From Monocercomonoides exilis (taxonomy: Eukaryota; Preaxostyla; Oxymonadida; Polymastigidae): 64,000 nucleotides of DNA. Shown one piece after another: positions 47,568-59,480 of this stretch; positions within the stretch are counted from its first letter, which is position 1; each line of letters starts with the position of its first letter. The position numbers and the translations under genes are program-made. The stretch covers positions 1 through 64,000 of the forward strand of contig LSRY02000065.1 of assembly GCA_001643675.2 (NCBI GenBank), written 5' to 3'. A model generated the notes under the pieces. That model made no database searches, was not told the origin of the DNA, and saw nothing but the letters and a program-made list of their open reading frames with translations.

Positions 47568-48860
47568 GAAGAATTATAATAAAAAAGGATTAAAATATAT
47601 AAATTAATAAATAAAATAAATAAATTATTAATTCTACAAAAATCTTCAGACCTGCCAAGATTATCGTTCTGGTTATTATCCATTTCAAGAGGCTTCAATA
47701 AGGCTTCACAAAAAGATTTTGCGACTCGAAATTCATTGCTGTGACATTCATCAAAATTAATATTTATTCCAAAGCTCACAAAAAGATTTATCTAAAATTT
47801 TGCAAACTTTGAGAATAATCTAACAAGATATGAATGAAAATCTCCGAACAATGATTTTTGACTATTTTTTGGTTCGCTTGACACTTTTGAATGAAGTGTG
47901 TATGGAAGATTGCATTCTGTCATCTTCTTCATTGCTGTTGCAACTAAATCCACAGATGGCGCCTTTCCGTTGCTTGCAACTGGTAATTTTAATAAAAGTT
48001 GAAAAGAAGAGAAAATATTTGCTCATAAGAAAAACAATGATTCATCTACAGCTGCAATTCGTACCATGTCTTATCTCTGTCTCTCCATTGGTTTGAGAAA
48101 ACGAAAGATGGAACGCATAAAATATGGAATGCATCGGAAAGGCAAATTTGCATGTGGAACGCACTTTCGAAAATTGCTCTAGTCCTTCATTTGTGCCAAT
48201 GACGATTGTCACATCGCGAGTCATTCGCTGAGTTTTGATTATTGATATCATTGAGAGCAATATTCCCACATTTATTAAATCTTAAATAAAAAAGTTACGC
48301 ATAGCCCAAAAAAATGTTCAAAATTAATCTATAAAATAATGCAAACCATCGTCGATTGATGATGTAATTAAAAAACTTTCAGATCCAGTTTCAGGGATCA
48401 ATGCAGGGATTGTAAACTGAAGATAAGCAGGTTTCGAAGAATTCTTAAGACTTGATGCAACTGTGTAATCAGATATCTGATTTTTTTCTAACTGTTCCAA
48501 AAGAAAGTGAAAAGTATCAACTGCTGTCAAATTTCTGTTTTATTTAATGATTTCAAAAAACGTCATTATAAATGAAAAAATGAAAAGCACACTCTGAAGT
48601 AATCATTTCATGAATTGCTAAAGCATCAGCTGCATAACTTTGAGTATATAAAGTTGTGAATCTTGCGTTTTTTACTGCATGATCACTTACTTCAAAAACT
48701 TCTCCTTTTTGCAAAAAAAGAAAAAAAAGTGCAACTGAAAATAAGAAAATTCTATTTAACAAAATAATCAATATCTTCTAATAACAATAAATACGAACTG
48801 TAAATGCTGATAAAACTTTAATGCACCAAGGCAACGTTTTATTGCAATTTGTTTAACCAT
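45916..48860 (-). CDS. GAA1: GPI transamidase subunit GAA1 (GPAA1-like), ten exons
   Basis: Exons: 48860-48799, 48751-48593, 48534-48347, 48280-48065, 47979-47825, 47791-47652, 47451-47329, 47193-47031, 46898-46311 and 46131-45916; 669 aa. GAA1 acts in the ER membrane, presenting proproteins and GPI lipid to the transamidase. After an N-terminal TM helix (IFLFSVALFFLFL) the luminal domain shows family motifs: ETGSESFLITS (compare STEALVL), NGKAPSVDLV (compare NGxLPNLDL), and the stretch MDLMDTRFFKNDPIFFAI...YLSLAG aligned with the LLERFHQSFFFYLL...YVSIG region. At least five hydrophobic segments follow. Length is near the human ~620 aa. The fifth intron is only 33 nt as modelled; a longer alternative (donor GTGTCA) would drop ~18 residues. 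Two introns carry the poly-A runs at 46188 and 47522. Exon 1 is inferred from phase and a 46-nt intron. Confidence 0.82.
46188..46234. repeat. Poly-A tract, 47 nt, in the last GAA1 intron
   Basis: Uninterrupted A run on the plus strand, poly-T on the coding strand, inside intron 46132-46309 and 57-103 nt upstream of its acceptor. Confidence 0.9.
47522..47563. repeat. Poly-A tract, 42 nt, in a GAA1 intron
   Basis: A run following CAACAACAAC on the plus strand, poly-T on the coding strand, inside the 199-nt intron 47452-47650. Confidence 0.9.
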
Positions 48861-48902
48861 AAAAATAAAATGGGATAAATATTGATTAAAATTGAGAATT
48901 GA

Positions 48903-50752
48903 TTATTGAGGAGACATCGGCCTATCATCATCAACAACAGTTGAAAAAATATGACTTTTGGAAACGAATTGTTGTAAAGGTGCTGATATAAGGCAGGGTA
49001 TGTGCTCAGACGGTCCACATTGAAAAGCAGATGTGAAGGGATTTGAATCAAAAATTTTCTCGCATTTTAACTGAGAAAAAACGTTTGAATTATTTGTGAT
49101 AAACTTTGGAAGGTCTGGCATTGAAGGGTACCGCTCTGCCACTTTCAGATATTTTTGGCGAGAGTATTTGATGGTTATTGAGCCAAGGTGCAAATTTGGA
49201 GAAGCAGCAAGTGAATTGGCAAAGTGATGAATTGCCACAATGCAGTCAACAAGCTCTGAAAGAGTATGGGAAGTGTAGTGCTCAAGTGTTGGTGTCTGAT
49301 AATAAAATAAAATAAAATAAATATTTAAAATTCATTATTTAACATTATCATTTCTTTATTCTTTTTTTTAACAAAAATTAAGCTGCACAAACCCAAATCT
49401 GTCCATAAAGCTCTTCTTCACTTTGGAATTCTCCCTGACCCGAAAATGGCATTTCTTCTTTGTCGACATTTTCCCCTTCTTTCTGAGAAATGGTGTGCTC
49501 CTTCAAAGTTGCTCTGTGCTGTGCTGAAAGAGTCGTGAAACAGGCAAGCCAAACAGAAGAAGCAGCAATTTCAGAGGGAAGGAAACACAACATGGAATGG
49601 TCAAGAAGAGAAAGTTCAAGATAATACTGTGTTTTGATATGCAGATTTATGTATTTATTGACAGTCATTCAAAATAAAATAAATAAAAAATTAATAAATT
49701 AATTACGTAATAAACACACAAATGCCAAAACAGGTGTATCTGGTGAGGCATAAGCAGTAGCCTTCAGAAATCGATGGATGAAATGATGGGGAGTAACAGC
49801 GCACAACGAAAAATGCAGCGTATTCAGCAAAAACTGTTCCATTTTCATCAGCTCTTCGCTCGTTACCGAAGAATCGCAGGCCCACAAGAACGAATCCTTC
49901 ACTGGAGGAATAACACTCTCCTCAAATTTCGCTGCGACAAACAGCGATGTAATCCCCAACAACTGCAGCCTTCCTCTTCGAACAGGAACAGCTGACAGGA
50001 ATCGATCGATAAAATTCACACACAAAAACAAAGTCTCAGGATGAAATCTAAACTCATTATTCACGTCGGCAAGCCAGTCAATTAGAACCGCACGCATAAA
50101 TGGGGTCAATGTCTTTTTTTGAACAGTGCTCATATAATTACAGAGAGGTCTGTTATTTATCTTTGAAATATTGAAAAGATGAGTTTCATACAAAAAAATT
50201 GATAATCTTGTAAATAAAATTCATCAAAAATAGAAAACCTCCTTATGTAATAGATTGAACATAATTACATTTGCATCGCACGATGGTATGAAGTCTTTTT
50301 TAGGACCTTTTTCATCAATATCAATAAATTCATTTTCATTTGATGGTTGAGATAAATAAGGAGGTATAGCAAAAAAAGGTTCCTTTCCAGGGGGTAAAAG
50401 CGCTCTTAATCTCTTTTGAAAAGTGCATCACAACGAGAATAACCAAAAAATTAAATAAAACGAAAAAAATTGCTTTTTATCTGCAAACATCTGTTTGAGT
50501 AAATTTCTTCCGAATAATCATAAAAACATGATCCTGTAAATCTTCAATTGATTCATCAGAAGATTCTCCCACTGTATATTCTATCATTTTCGATGGCAAA
50601 GGATATAATCCAAGATAATCATATAACTTCACAGATTTAATAAATTCTTCGAATGTAACGCAATCAATAAAATTTTCGTGGTGCGGATAATCTTCATTTT
50701 TTAGTGATTCCAACTTTTCAAAATTTTTAACTTTACATGGATCAATAGACAT
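48903..50752 (-). CDS. B-type mitotic cyclin, five exons
   Basis: Exons 50752-50489, 50412-50239, 50160-49720, 49626-49393 and 49295-48903 give 501 aa; all four introns (76, 77, 93 and 97 nt) are phase 0 with donors GTTTGC, GTTTTC, GTGTGT and GTTTGT. The cyclin box is strong: MRAVLIDWLADVNNEFRFHP, ETLFLCVNFIDRFLS, RGRLQLLGITSLFVAAKFEE, then MEQFLLNTLHFSL and HFIHRFLKA. The cyclin C domain follows: LAFYYLELSLLDHSML, FLPSEIAASSVWLA, and KYSRQKYLKVAERYP near the end. It should activate a CDK at mitosis. A minimal RxxL (R91-A-L-L) before the box is the only candidate destruction signal seen. Splicing ...LAF to YYLELS restores the canonical LA.YLLELSLLD motif, which fixes that junction. The gene is immediately upstream of GAA1 in the same orientation. 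Confidence 0.93.
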
Positions 50753-50830
50753 GAAAATACATGAAAATCAAGAAATCTATTTCTTGTTAAGGTTATCTGC
50801 CCTTTATAAATTTTTTATTTTTTATTTTTG

Positions 50831-52228
50831 ATGAGCTTTGCTTTTAATGGAGAGAAGCCTCATGTTCTTTTCAAGAACAGAGAAGAATGGAAAGACGTTG
50901 TACCAATAAAGCAGGATGATGGACCAACGCCTGTTGTTCGCATTCAATACACTGAGGAATGTTTGTAATTTTTAAATGATCATAATTTTTCGTTATAATG
51001 TTTGATTTACAACATATAATCATGTGAACATTTCAATTATCATGAATGATATTTATTTCATAGATGAGGATGCCATGGATTATTTTCGTGGAATTATTGC
51101 GAAAAAAGAATACAGTGAAAGAGCAAAACAGTTAACGGAAGAATTGATAATGTTATGTCCTGCAAATTACAACATCTGGTTTGTATTGTTTTTTAAAATG
51201 CATTTCATTATTGGTTTTTATTCATTTATTTATAGGAAATATCGAAGGGATATTATTGAACATCTGAATGAAAGTGGTCTTATGGAATTTCCTTTCATTG
51301 AAAAAGTCTGCATGACAGGAACTAAAAATTATCAACTTTGGTTTCATCGTCAATGGACAGTCATGAGAACAAAGTTCACCGAAAACGAGCTGAAGTTTAC
51401 TGAAGAAATTATTTCACAAGATGCGAAGCACTACCATGCATGGGCATATCGGCAATGGTTTTTAGACCATTACGGAGGATGGGATGGAGAATTTGAATAC
51501 ACTTATAAATTGATTCAAGAAGATCCTTTCAATAACTCAGCTTGGAATCAACGGTTCCAAGCACTTATGCACATCACTCCTTCTTCTTCAAAAACAAACA
51601 AAGCTGAAATTCCTTCTCAAGACTCTTCTGCAGGCTGCACATCTTCAGCCACGCCGTCGAGTCCGGATGAGAAGGCAGCCACTGGATTGCTGGTGAGTAA
51701 CCGCCGCATTGGGCTTCTGAACGACATTTCGCGTGTGAAAGAGGAGATTGCCTTTGCTGCCTCAATCATCATCAGCCAGAAGTCGAAAGCTCTTCAGAAC
51801 AACGAGTCCGCTTGGAATTTCATTCGCGGGTTTTTCACTCGCTGCGGTGCTGGCTATAAATATGCAGAAATACCTGAAGCAACACGCTTTGCTGAGGCTG
51901 TTGCAGTGAAAAACCCGATGTGCAGATGCGCTGTCGGGATTCTTGTGGATGCGTGTGTGGAAAAGAATACAGTTAATTCACTTTTAGAAGCCAAAGAGGT
52001 TTGATTTTTTTTTTTATTGTATTATAATTGTTATTGTTGAAATATTATTATTTTTATGATTACAAAAAATTTCTGAAATTTAATTTTCTATTTCCTTCGA
52101 ATTTTATATTCATTTAGTATTGCACTGCACTTGCAGATGGAATTGATATCATTCGCAGAAATTATTGGCTTAACAGAAGGGACGTTGAAATTGAATTAAA
52201 ATTGAAAGCTTTAGAAATTGAGAATTGA
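50831..52228 (+). CDS. FNTA: Protein farnesyltransferase / geranylgeranyltransferase I alpha subunit
   Basis: Exons 50831-50960, 51064-51178, 51236-51998 and 52118-52228 give 372 aa. Introns are 103, 57 and 119 nt with donors GTTTGT, GTTTGT and GTTTGA. The alpha subunit pairs with a beta subunit to prenylate CaaX proteins such as small GTPases. Prenyltransferase-alpha repeats are visible in order: ANYNIWWKYRRDIIEHL (across the second intron), NYQLWFHRQWTVM, HYHAWAYRQWFLDHYGGWD, NNSAWNQRFQALM and ESAWNFIRGFF. The C-terminal CTALADGIDIIRRNYW matches the family's C..LA..DPIR..YW ending, supplied by the last exon. A Ser/Thr-rich insert of ~40 residues (SSKTNKAEIPSQDSSAGC...) lies between repeats four and five. 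It is divergent from the cyclin gene, the start codons lying 78 bp apart. Confidence 0.92.
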
Positions 52229-52437
52229 AAATCATGGGGTGATTCTGTATCATTTTATTTCTAATGTACATTTCAAATAGTTGTATATATAATTTTGTAT
52301 TTAAATGAAATATTTGTTGTGGATTGAAAAGATTCTTTTTGATCAATATGCTCCATATTTATAATTATTATCGGTAAAAATTGACTGATCCCACAATTTA
52401 ACGTAAATTGAAGTTTTCTTTTGTTTTTCTGGAGGTA

Positions 52438-53294
52438 ATGCAATCTTCCGACGCTGAACTTATTATAGGAATACCTGCAGAAAAAACTCAAAATGCAGAA
52501 ACTTTGTTTGGAATTGCGTTGTTTTGGATATTTTCCAAGATCTTTTTGATATGTATATTTAATATTTATTTTATATTTCATGCAGAAAAAAGAGTTCAGC
52601 TGAAGATAAACAACCAGCTGCTAAAACGGTTTCTCCTTTTGAAGGAGCATCCTCTTCTTCAAGCGTTTGTACATCACCATGCCCAATAACATATTATCAA
52701 TCAAAATCCAAACATTCACCACTCTCCAAAAATAAAATGGAATACGAAGTTTCCATTATGCAAGCTCCAGATGCTTGGATAGAAGTTGTATCCCAGCACG
52801 TTTGCGTCTTACTTGCTGTTGCTCTACCAAACCTCATCAATTCAAAAAGGCATCACAATGCAGGAAAAGAGAAAATTGTAATCGAACTTTCTGATGAAGG
52901 ATTAGACATGCATGGAAAAGTACAGCACTTTTATAGATACATTCGAGACGGAACAAAGTTAACAACTGGAGAGCTTGTTCATTCTTATGTTCTTTTAGAA
53001 CATCTCATGAGAGCTGAGTCAAAAGAATTGAGCGAAGGAAGGCAAACAATGATAGCTGAATCTAACCTCGGTACGTTATTACTTTGCGTTGTCATGATTG
53101 CCATAAAGCTTGATCGAGATGTTCCGTTTCGTAATGGATGGTGGGCTGCCATGTTTAAAGTGCCGTTAGATGTTTTGAATCAATCCGAAGTTATCTTTCT
53201 TGAACGAGTAAATCACCACACTTTCTTAGAAGAAACGGATTACAAAGCTCTTTTTCACAAATTCACTTCATCTCTTCGCATTCAACGTTGCTGA
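52438..53294 (+). CDS. PHO80/PREG-like cyclin
   Basis: Exons 52438-52505 and 52586-53294, joined across an 80-nt phase-2 intron (donor GTTTGG), give 258 aa. A Ser/Pro/Lys-rich N-terminus of ~85 residues precedes a single cyclin fold: ISTKLTTGELVHSYVLLEHL-type helix 1 (here KLTTGELVHSYVLLEHLM), LLLCVVMIAIKLDRDVPFRN, WWAAMFKVPLDVLNQSE and FLERVNHHTFLEETDY. The KLDRDVPFRNxWW and NxxE...FL pattern is that of the PHO80/cyclin-U class rather than mitotic cyclins. It presumably partners a PHO85/CDK5-like kinase. It lies 209 bp downstream of the prenyltransferase gene on the same strand. Confidence 0.87.
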
Positions 53295-54215
53295 TAATTT
53301 TTTGACGCACCGTGTGTTCTGTTAGTTGTTCATTGGGTTTTCTCTCTTCTATTACCTCCTGCATTTGAAGTATGCATCTATTTCACCTATGATGAAGCAT
53401 ATCTTCTATCACTATTTATGATGATTGTTTCACCCTCACCTATTCACATCACAGAAGTATATTCGCTCATTTCACTTTTAGTATCAGCTTGCATTGATTC
53501 CACACTAACTATTATGGTAATTTTATAATTCATTATTCGTTTTCTTCATTATTTGTATGTTTGTATATAATCATCTTTTTTTTTATCTTGATTCGTTATC
53601 TTCATTGTTTAATGGAAACTTTATGAAGGAAAGATTTTTTATAACCCGAGTTTTTTAACATTTTCATTTCGACTGTTTTGTTATATTTATTATGTTTTTT
53701 GTGTTTTTATTTTTGTTCTCTTTTTTTTTCACTTTCTTTTCTTTTCTTTTCTTTTTAAACAAAATTTACATTCAAAATTTGTTTTACGTGTATTTGTGTT
53801 TTCTCTCGTATGCTTTCGTTTTTCGATTTTTCGATATATTATTTTGTTTTGTTTTGTTTTTTATTGTTTTTTGATTATTTTTTTGAAGCACGGAGAGAGA
53901 TATCATTCTCCAGAAGTATGTTTGAGTTGTAACCTCACCGCTGATGGTTATTTTTTCTTATAAGTTTTCCCAAAAGCAATATCATTGAAGTGGATATTGA
54001 AGTGAAATAAGCCAAAAGGCAAACTTAAAAGATGTCAAATTACATTGTAAAAACAATCAAACTGAAGAAAACAAAGAAACTTTAAAAAAAAAAAAATGAT
54101 AAAGTTATTACAACAAAAATATGAACGAATAATACTTTTAAAAAAAATGTTAATAAAAGAAAGAAAAAAAGAAAGAAATACTGGAGAAATATAATAGTTG
54201 TGTTGATCTAATTTT
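53295..54215. other. T-rich spacer between convergent genes
   Basis: Contains the 3' flanks of the PHO80-like cyclin and the LMBR1-like gene. It is strongly T-rich, with a short (TTTTC)n run at about 53737-53757. Nothing coding recognised. Confidence 0.55.
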
Positions 54216-57200
54216 CTAAAAGAAAACGAGAGGAGGTGTGGGAGTATTGGCAGACTGAGACGATTGGCTTTTATTTGTATCCATTTCAGAAGAAGAATTA
54301 AATGAAGAAGAAGAAGAAGAATTGGAAGAAGAACTAGAACTCATTGAAAGATCAGGTTGAGTCTGCTTGAACACAGAAGGTGTGGCTGAAGCAGATGATG
54401 AACTGAACAAATCTTTGTTCCCTTTCGAAATATACGACACCCCACCGTTGTCTGCCGAGTAATGCCATGTCGTCCCATCCGTCGCATCCTGAAACTCTGT
54501 GCTCCAATCACCTCTTCCTCCTCCTCCTCCTCCTCCTCCTCCTCCCTCTTCTTCCTCCTCTAAATTATTCATCATCATCATTCCACTCCCTCCTCCTCTT
54601 GTATTCACCCCTTTCCCCACGTGCTCATCCACCCCCATCTCCTGCATCACCCTCCCCACCCTTCCTTCTCCTTCTCCTTCTCCTCTTCCTCCTCCTCTTC
54701 CTCCTCCGCCCTCTTCAGCTCTCCTCATCAGCATCACCGCGCTCGCCTCCGCCGCCAGCGCCTTCCCCTTCCTCGTCAGCTCCTCATCCACCTCTGAGTC
54801 CACGCCAAAGCGCTTAATTCGGAAGCAGCTCAGAATGCGGTCAACCACATTGAAGGCAGCCAGCGCCACGACGACGATGATGGCGATGGGAAAGTAGGCA
54901 ACAAAGCCATTCCCCACAAGAGGAGCGACTTTCATCACAGACACGACTGAGGCGTAGACGGTGAGGGGAGTGTCTTCAGAAGAGGAAGAAGAGGAAGATA
55001 AAGAAAAGTTAGATGAAGAAGAAGAAGAATTTAATAAAGAAACGAATGAAGAAACAAATGAAGAAGAAACAAAAGAAGAAGCAGGATTTTCACTCTGAAT
55101 CTTACACCAGTCAGCGTTGCAAGTGTTGGCGTGAAGGAAGACAAGCACGTTTTGGCAGAGGGGCGCGATAAGCATGGACGAGTAGCAGGCGAAGAAGAAG
55201 AGAGAAGGCGGGTCAGACAAGCCAGGGACGAGGTGGTAGTAATTAAACAGCCGCAGCCTCACGAGCATTGACAAAGAGCAGAAGGCCAAGTAGCACATGA
55301 GGAGGAAGACGAGGAGCTCCTGCAAAGAGCCAAAGGCTTCGATGTGGAGGAGGAGGGAGAGGGGGGAGAGGTCGATGGTGTTGATAAACATGGTGGCTTC
55401 GCCCCAGACGATTAGAAGGCCGAGGAGAATGCTGAGGATGGACAGGGACTTCAGAAGGATGAGAGAGAGGGGGGAGTATTTGAAGAAGTCTGGGGGAGAA
55501 GGAGAAGGAGGAGGAGGAGAAGAAGAAGGGGGGGTTATTTATTTATTTAAAAGAGAAATTATTGAAAAGAAGAAGAAGAAAGAAGAAAGAAGAAAGAAGA
55601 AAGAAGAAAGAAGAAAGAAGAAAGAAGAAAGAAAGAAAAGAAATAAGTAATGAAAGAAATATAGAAAGAAAGAAATTGTGGGAAAAGAAAAAAATAATTA
55701 TTTTTTTTTTATTTGAGATGAATAAGAACAACCATTGTGCATACTTAGCAATTTTGTGGTGAATTTTCCTTCGTTTCCCTTTTGATACTTCAAAATCTCG
55801 TCATATGCTGAAACATGTCTGAAATAGTCGCTGTTATTCAAATATAAGCATTTAATAAAAACAAGCATAATAATTCAAATGTACAAATTAATAAATAAAT
55901 AAATATTCCAATTAAAAAAATTCACAATCTCCTTTATTTCCTTTTTTTTATTCATTTCTTTACTTCTTTCTTCTTCCTCTCCTCCTCCTCCTCCTCCTCC
56001 TCCTCCTCCTCCACCACCACCACCACCACACTGCTTCGCCTTTGCCAGTGCCCTCCTTGCCTTGAGCATTGCCCCGCGCAGACTCACCAGGTCTTTTATG
56101 CTCACCTCGTCGATCTCTTCATCCAGCTTCGCAAAGTCCTTGCCGCCCAGCTTCCTCTCCCTTCTCTTCTGGTGCTTGTCCACTTTCTTGCTGATGTCAT
56201 GGGAAAGATGCAAATTATGGTTCACATTCCGCAACTGGTTCGCCCCTAATTCGCAGTATTCAGAACACGCCTCGTACTGTTGGCGACGTTGTGGCGAGAC
56301 AGGGAATTTTTATTTTTTATTTTTTGTTCAAAAATAATGAATAAAAAAACATTATTAATATAAAAAAAAAGAAAAAATAGAAATAAGAAAGTTATTAAAT
56401 AAGAAAGTTAGAAAGAAAAGCAAGAAAAAGAAAAAAGATAAAGAAGAAGAAGAAGAGGAGGAAGAGGAGGAGGAGGAAGGAAGGGAAAAGGAAGGGAGAA
56501 GTGGAAAGAAAAAGGAAAAAGGTAGAGGAAGAAAAAGAAGAAAGAAAGAAAGAAAGAAATTTTTAAAAAAAAATGAAGTATTTTCAAATACATAATGCGA
56601 ACAGAATTATTGAATGAAAAGAGAAAGACAGAAGAGAAATATTCAAACCTCTTCTTGAAGATCAGCCAAATACACCCCAGCAAAGCTATCTTCATTGTAA
56701 TCTGCTACAATTGCTTCAACTTTCTAAAGGAGCAGAAATATTTTTTTTTTGAAGAAAGTCAATCATATTTTTCCTTATTCGATATATTAATAAAAAATTT
56801 TTGTTTTTAACCTTGCAAGCTGCTGTAAGTGATTCTTTCTGTTTTTGGATTTCATCATATCGCTTAGCAATAAAGAATGCATGATAATTCATTTGACTTT
56901 TCAGATTGCTCCGACGCCAAAGTTGTTTCGGTGTGTCGACCTTCAATGGAAAAATCAAATCGTGAATAGCAAGTTGAAAATCTTTCAAATAAATGAATAA
57001 AACCAATCCAAGTCCAAGAACTGCAATAAACAACAACATTTGAAAAAATGTTGCAATTGCAATGGCAAGTTGTTTTAAAGATTCACTGTAAAATAATTGC
57101 AAAAAAATCAAAAATTAAAGATATTGCAAAAACTGGTTAAGCATACAAAGTAAATGTTTTAATGCAAAGTAAAATAATGATTCCAATAAGAAGAAGTGAT

Positions 57201-57670
57201 CCTGCTACAACATAAAAGATAATATTATCTCTTAAGGATTGAAGGATTTTTTGCTTCACAGTAAATCCTCCGGAAGCGTAATAAGATTGGAAGAATGGAA
57301 TGATAACCCTAAGTGTTACACGTAATAATTAATTTCGTTCGATTAAAAAGGATTTCCCATACCAAACGTTCACAAAATTTGTCCAGTAAATGATATTCCA
57401 GACAATTAAAAAAGCAGTTCTATTCTCCAAAAAAGAAGAGAACTGAGGGCATGATTTGTTCGATGTTTTTTCACATTTGTGCTTCAAAAAAATATTGTAA
57501 TCAACCGGAAGGAGGCACAAATATGATAATGACAAAACAAAAGAAAAGACTACAAGGATAGTGGAAAGTTTTGGACTTGTACGAATGTTTCCATAATAGT
57601 GATAAAATAGAATTGAAAACAGGAGTACTAAGACCTCTGTAACGATAAATACAATTGAACCACTATCCAT
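54216..57670 (-). CDS. LMBR1-like multipass membrane protein, seven exons
   Basis: Exons 57670-57363, 57308-57147, 57085-56812, 56723-56649, 56276-56032, 55830-55745 and 55489-54216 give 807 aa. The start is the ATG at 57670 (MDSGSIVFIVTEV); no upstream ATG fits. Family hallmarks are LLPVDY after the second TM helix, WNIIYWTNFVNVW, IIPFFQSYYASGGF, a cytosolic coiled region (ESLTAACKKVEAIVADY through KKVDKHQKRRERKL), VWGEATMF, and the LFNYYHLVPGLSDPPSLFFF / LIAPLCQNVLVFL pair typical of LMBR1/LMBD proteins. About nine TM helices are expected. The C-terminus adds a low-complexity Gly/Ser tail. LMBR1-type proteins act in endosomal or plasma-membrane trafficking; the cargo is unknown here. Introns are 53, 60, 87, 371, 200 and 254 nt; the 200-nt one holds a CTC/CAC microsatellite. 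Confidence 0.9.
55568..55635. repeat. Heptanucleotide (GAAGAAA)n repeat in an LMBR1-like intron
   Basis: About eight to nine copies of a 7-nt purine unit in the 254-nt intron 55490-55743. On the coding strand it is a pyrimidine tract upstream of the CCCCCAG acceptor. Confidence 0.85.
55979..56030. repeat. (CTC)n(CAC)n microsatellite at an LMBR1-like splice donor
   Basis: CTC triplets followed by CAC triplets at the 5' end of the intron 55831-56030. On the coding strand it begins GTGTGGTGGTGG, so the repeat abuts the donor. Reading through instead would add a poly-Gly tract followed by a stop. Confidence 0.8.
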
Positions 57671-57718
57671 CTGATGGGATGAGCTGATCAATAACTTATT
57701 GGATTTTAAAAGTTTTCG
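57671..57718. promoter_or_regulatory. 48-bp divergent intergenic region (LMBR1-like / SF-assemblin)
   Basis: The two start codons face apart with only 48 bp between them, so both promoters and 5' UTRs must lie in this segment or overlap the neighbouring coding sequence. The segment is AT-rich; no TATA box or Inr could be assigned by eye. Confidence 0.6.
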
Positions 57719-58648
57719 ATGACTTCACCATCGTTAAAGTTTTCTTTTACAACTCCTTCAAGCTTAAAATCAACGCAAGATAGTACAGGTCGGAGCGTGT
57801 CTCCAACAAAGTTGCGCGTTCAGGAATTCCAACAACGTCTATCTTCTTTTGAAACAACACTTCATGAGAATCGTAACACTCATTTTCTTACCATAGAAAG
57901 TGATATAGAAGCTTTAAAATCACGATTAGCCGATCTTGAAGAAAGTGGAAAACAAAAAACATCCGAACTCCAAGCGCAAATTCGTTCTTTGAGTTCTTTC
58001 ATCGAGGAAGTTCAAGAGAATCGTCAAGCTCAAGAAAAAGAAACTGAAGAAAAGTGCGTAGATATGGAAAACCGTCTGCAAGAACTTCTTGACCAAGAAA
58101 TTGAGGTTTCTGCATTTTTTTAATATTTTAATAAAATTTTACATTTATTTAATTTTTTTAGGAAGGAGATGCTGCAATTGAAAAAGCAACTAATGATTCA
58201 GAAGATGCTTTAATAAAGTGCAAAGGAGAATTACAACAGTTACTCCAAGAGAGACAGGAACAAATGCAAGTTGATTTTCAGGCTCTTGATGAACAAATTC
58301 CTCTACTTCATCAAAAGTTGAAGAAAGAAAGAGAAGAAGAGGAAGAGTTTATTCGTCAATTAAAAATTAAAATGGCGCAAGAGTTAGAAGCGTTGAGAAA
58401 AGAAATTGAAGAAGAAAAAGAAGTATAATTTTTTTTCTTTATTTTTTTCTTTGTATTTTTAATTTAATTGTCTGTTGTAGGAACGGTTGAGAATGGAATC
58501 AAATGCAGAGAAAGCACTTGAGCAATTCAAATCATTTGCTGAAGAACAAATCATTCGAGAAAGGGAAGAAAGGATGGAAACTGAAAGAGCACTTGCTGAA
58601 TTATGGGCAAAGACTTGCGAGAAAATAGAAGCTGCCCAATCATTCTGA
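57719..58648 (+). CDS. SF-assemblin / beta-giardin family protein
   Basis: Exons 57719-58105, 58162-58422 and 58481-58648 give 271 aa, matching the ~270-280-aa size of SF-assemblins. Introns are 56 and 58 nt, phase 0, with donors GTTTCT and GTATAA. A Ser/Thr/Pro-rich head (MTSPSLKFSFTTPSS...SVSPTKL) precedes a continuous coiled-coil rod beginning VQEFQQRLSSFETTLHENR, followed by IESDIEALKSRLADLEESG, and ends near ALAELWAKTCEKIEAAQ. The head-plus-rod layout and the RL..FE..L motif are characteristic. These proteins assemble striated microtubule-associated fibres at basal bodies; in an oxymonad the flagellar roots or preaxostyle are the likely site. Head to head with the LMBR1-like gene. Confidence 0.85.
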
Positions 58649-59480
58649 ATGGAAACTCTGATTAATTAGTTTATGAAACTTCTTCTTCATTTCGCGATGA
58701 GAACTTTTCTTTTCTTTTCTTTTCTTTTCTTTTCTTTTCTTTTTATTTTATTTTATTTTTTTTATTTTTTCTTTTCTTTTTTTCAATCTGTTGTGTCTGT
58801 GTTAGGAACGCCATTTTTATGTTGATGTAATTTATAAAATACATTTCATTTGTTTTTCGTTTTGTTAAGTACTTTTTTCATTTAAGAACATATGACTATT
58901 TCATTCTTTCATATTCATTTTTAAAATTGTTTTGCATTTTAATACCAGAAAAATGCAAACCATCAACTATTTATAGAAATGTTTCTTGAAATGTTTGTGA
59001 TCTGCATGAGCAAAAGACAAAAAGTTGATATTCAAAAAAAAAATTAAAAAAAAAATGAATAAACAAAATATCTATTGTCAGTTTTGAATTTGTCATGAAG
59101 CTTAATTTCTTAAGCAAAGGACAATTATGACTGTTGCTTTTTTTTTCTTTGATAAACAACATCTATCTCTCAATTCTCTTTGAAACGAAGCAATTTGAAA
59201 ATTTGAGTTTGACAACATAAACATTCAATTAATATGAAATAAATTTGCTCAATTTTGCATGTCTGAATAACCAGTATTTTGCTTTATTCTCTCATTTGTT
59301 CAAAATTTTCAACATAACTTTATAAATAAAGAAGAATAAAATAAAAATAAAACACACAAAACAGAAAAAAAAACACGCTCGCAAATAGAAACAAGAACAG
59401 AAGATTGAGGGCAAAAAAGATGCAAAATTGGGCTGTGTGAAAACAAATTCTTTACTGTAGAGAAACATGAACGATAAGCT
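58649..59480. other. Spacer between SF-assemblin and the Rab gene (convergent)
   Basis: Contains a (TTTTC)8 pentanucleotide run at about 58705-58745 just downstream of the SF-assemblin stop. The rest is AT-rich; a minus-strand frame at 58971-59162 is Phe-rich noise. Confidence 0.55.
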
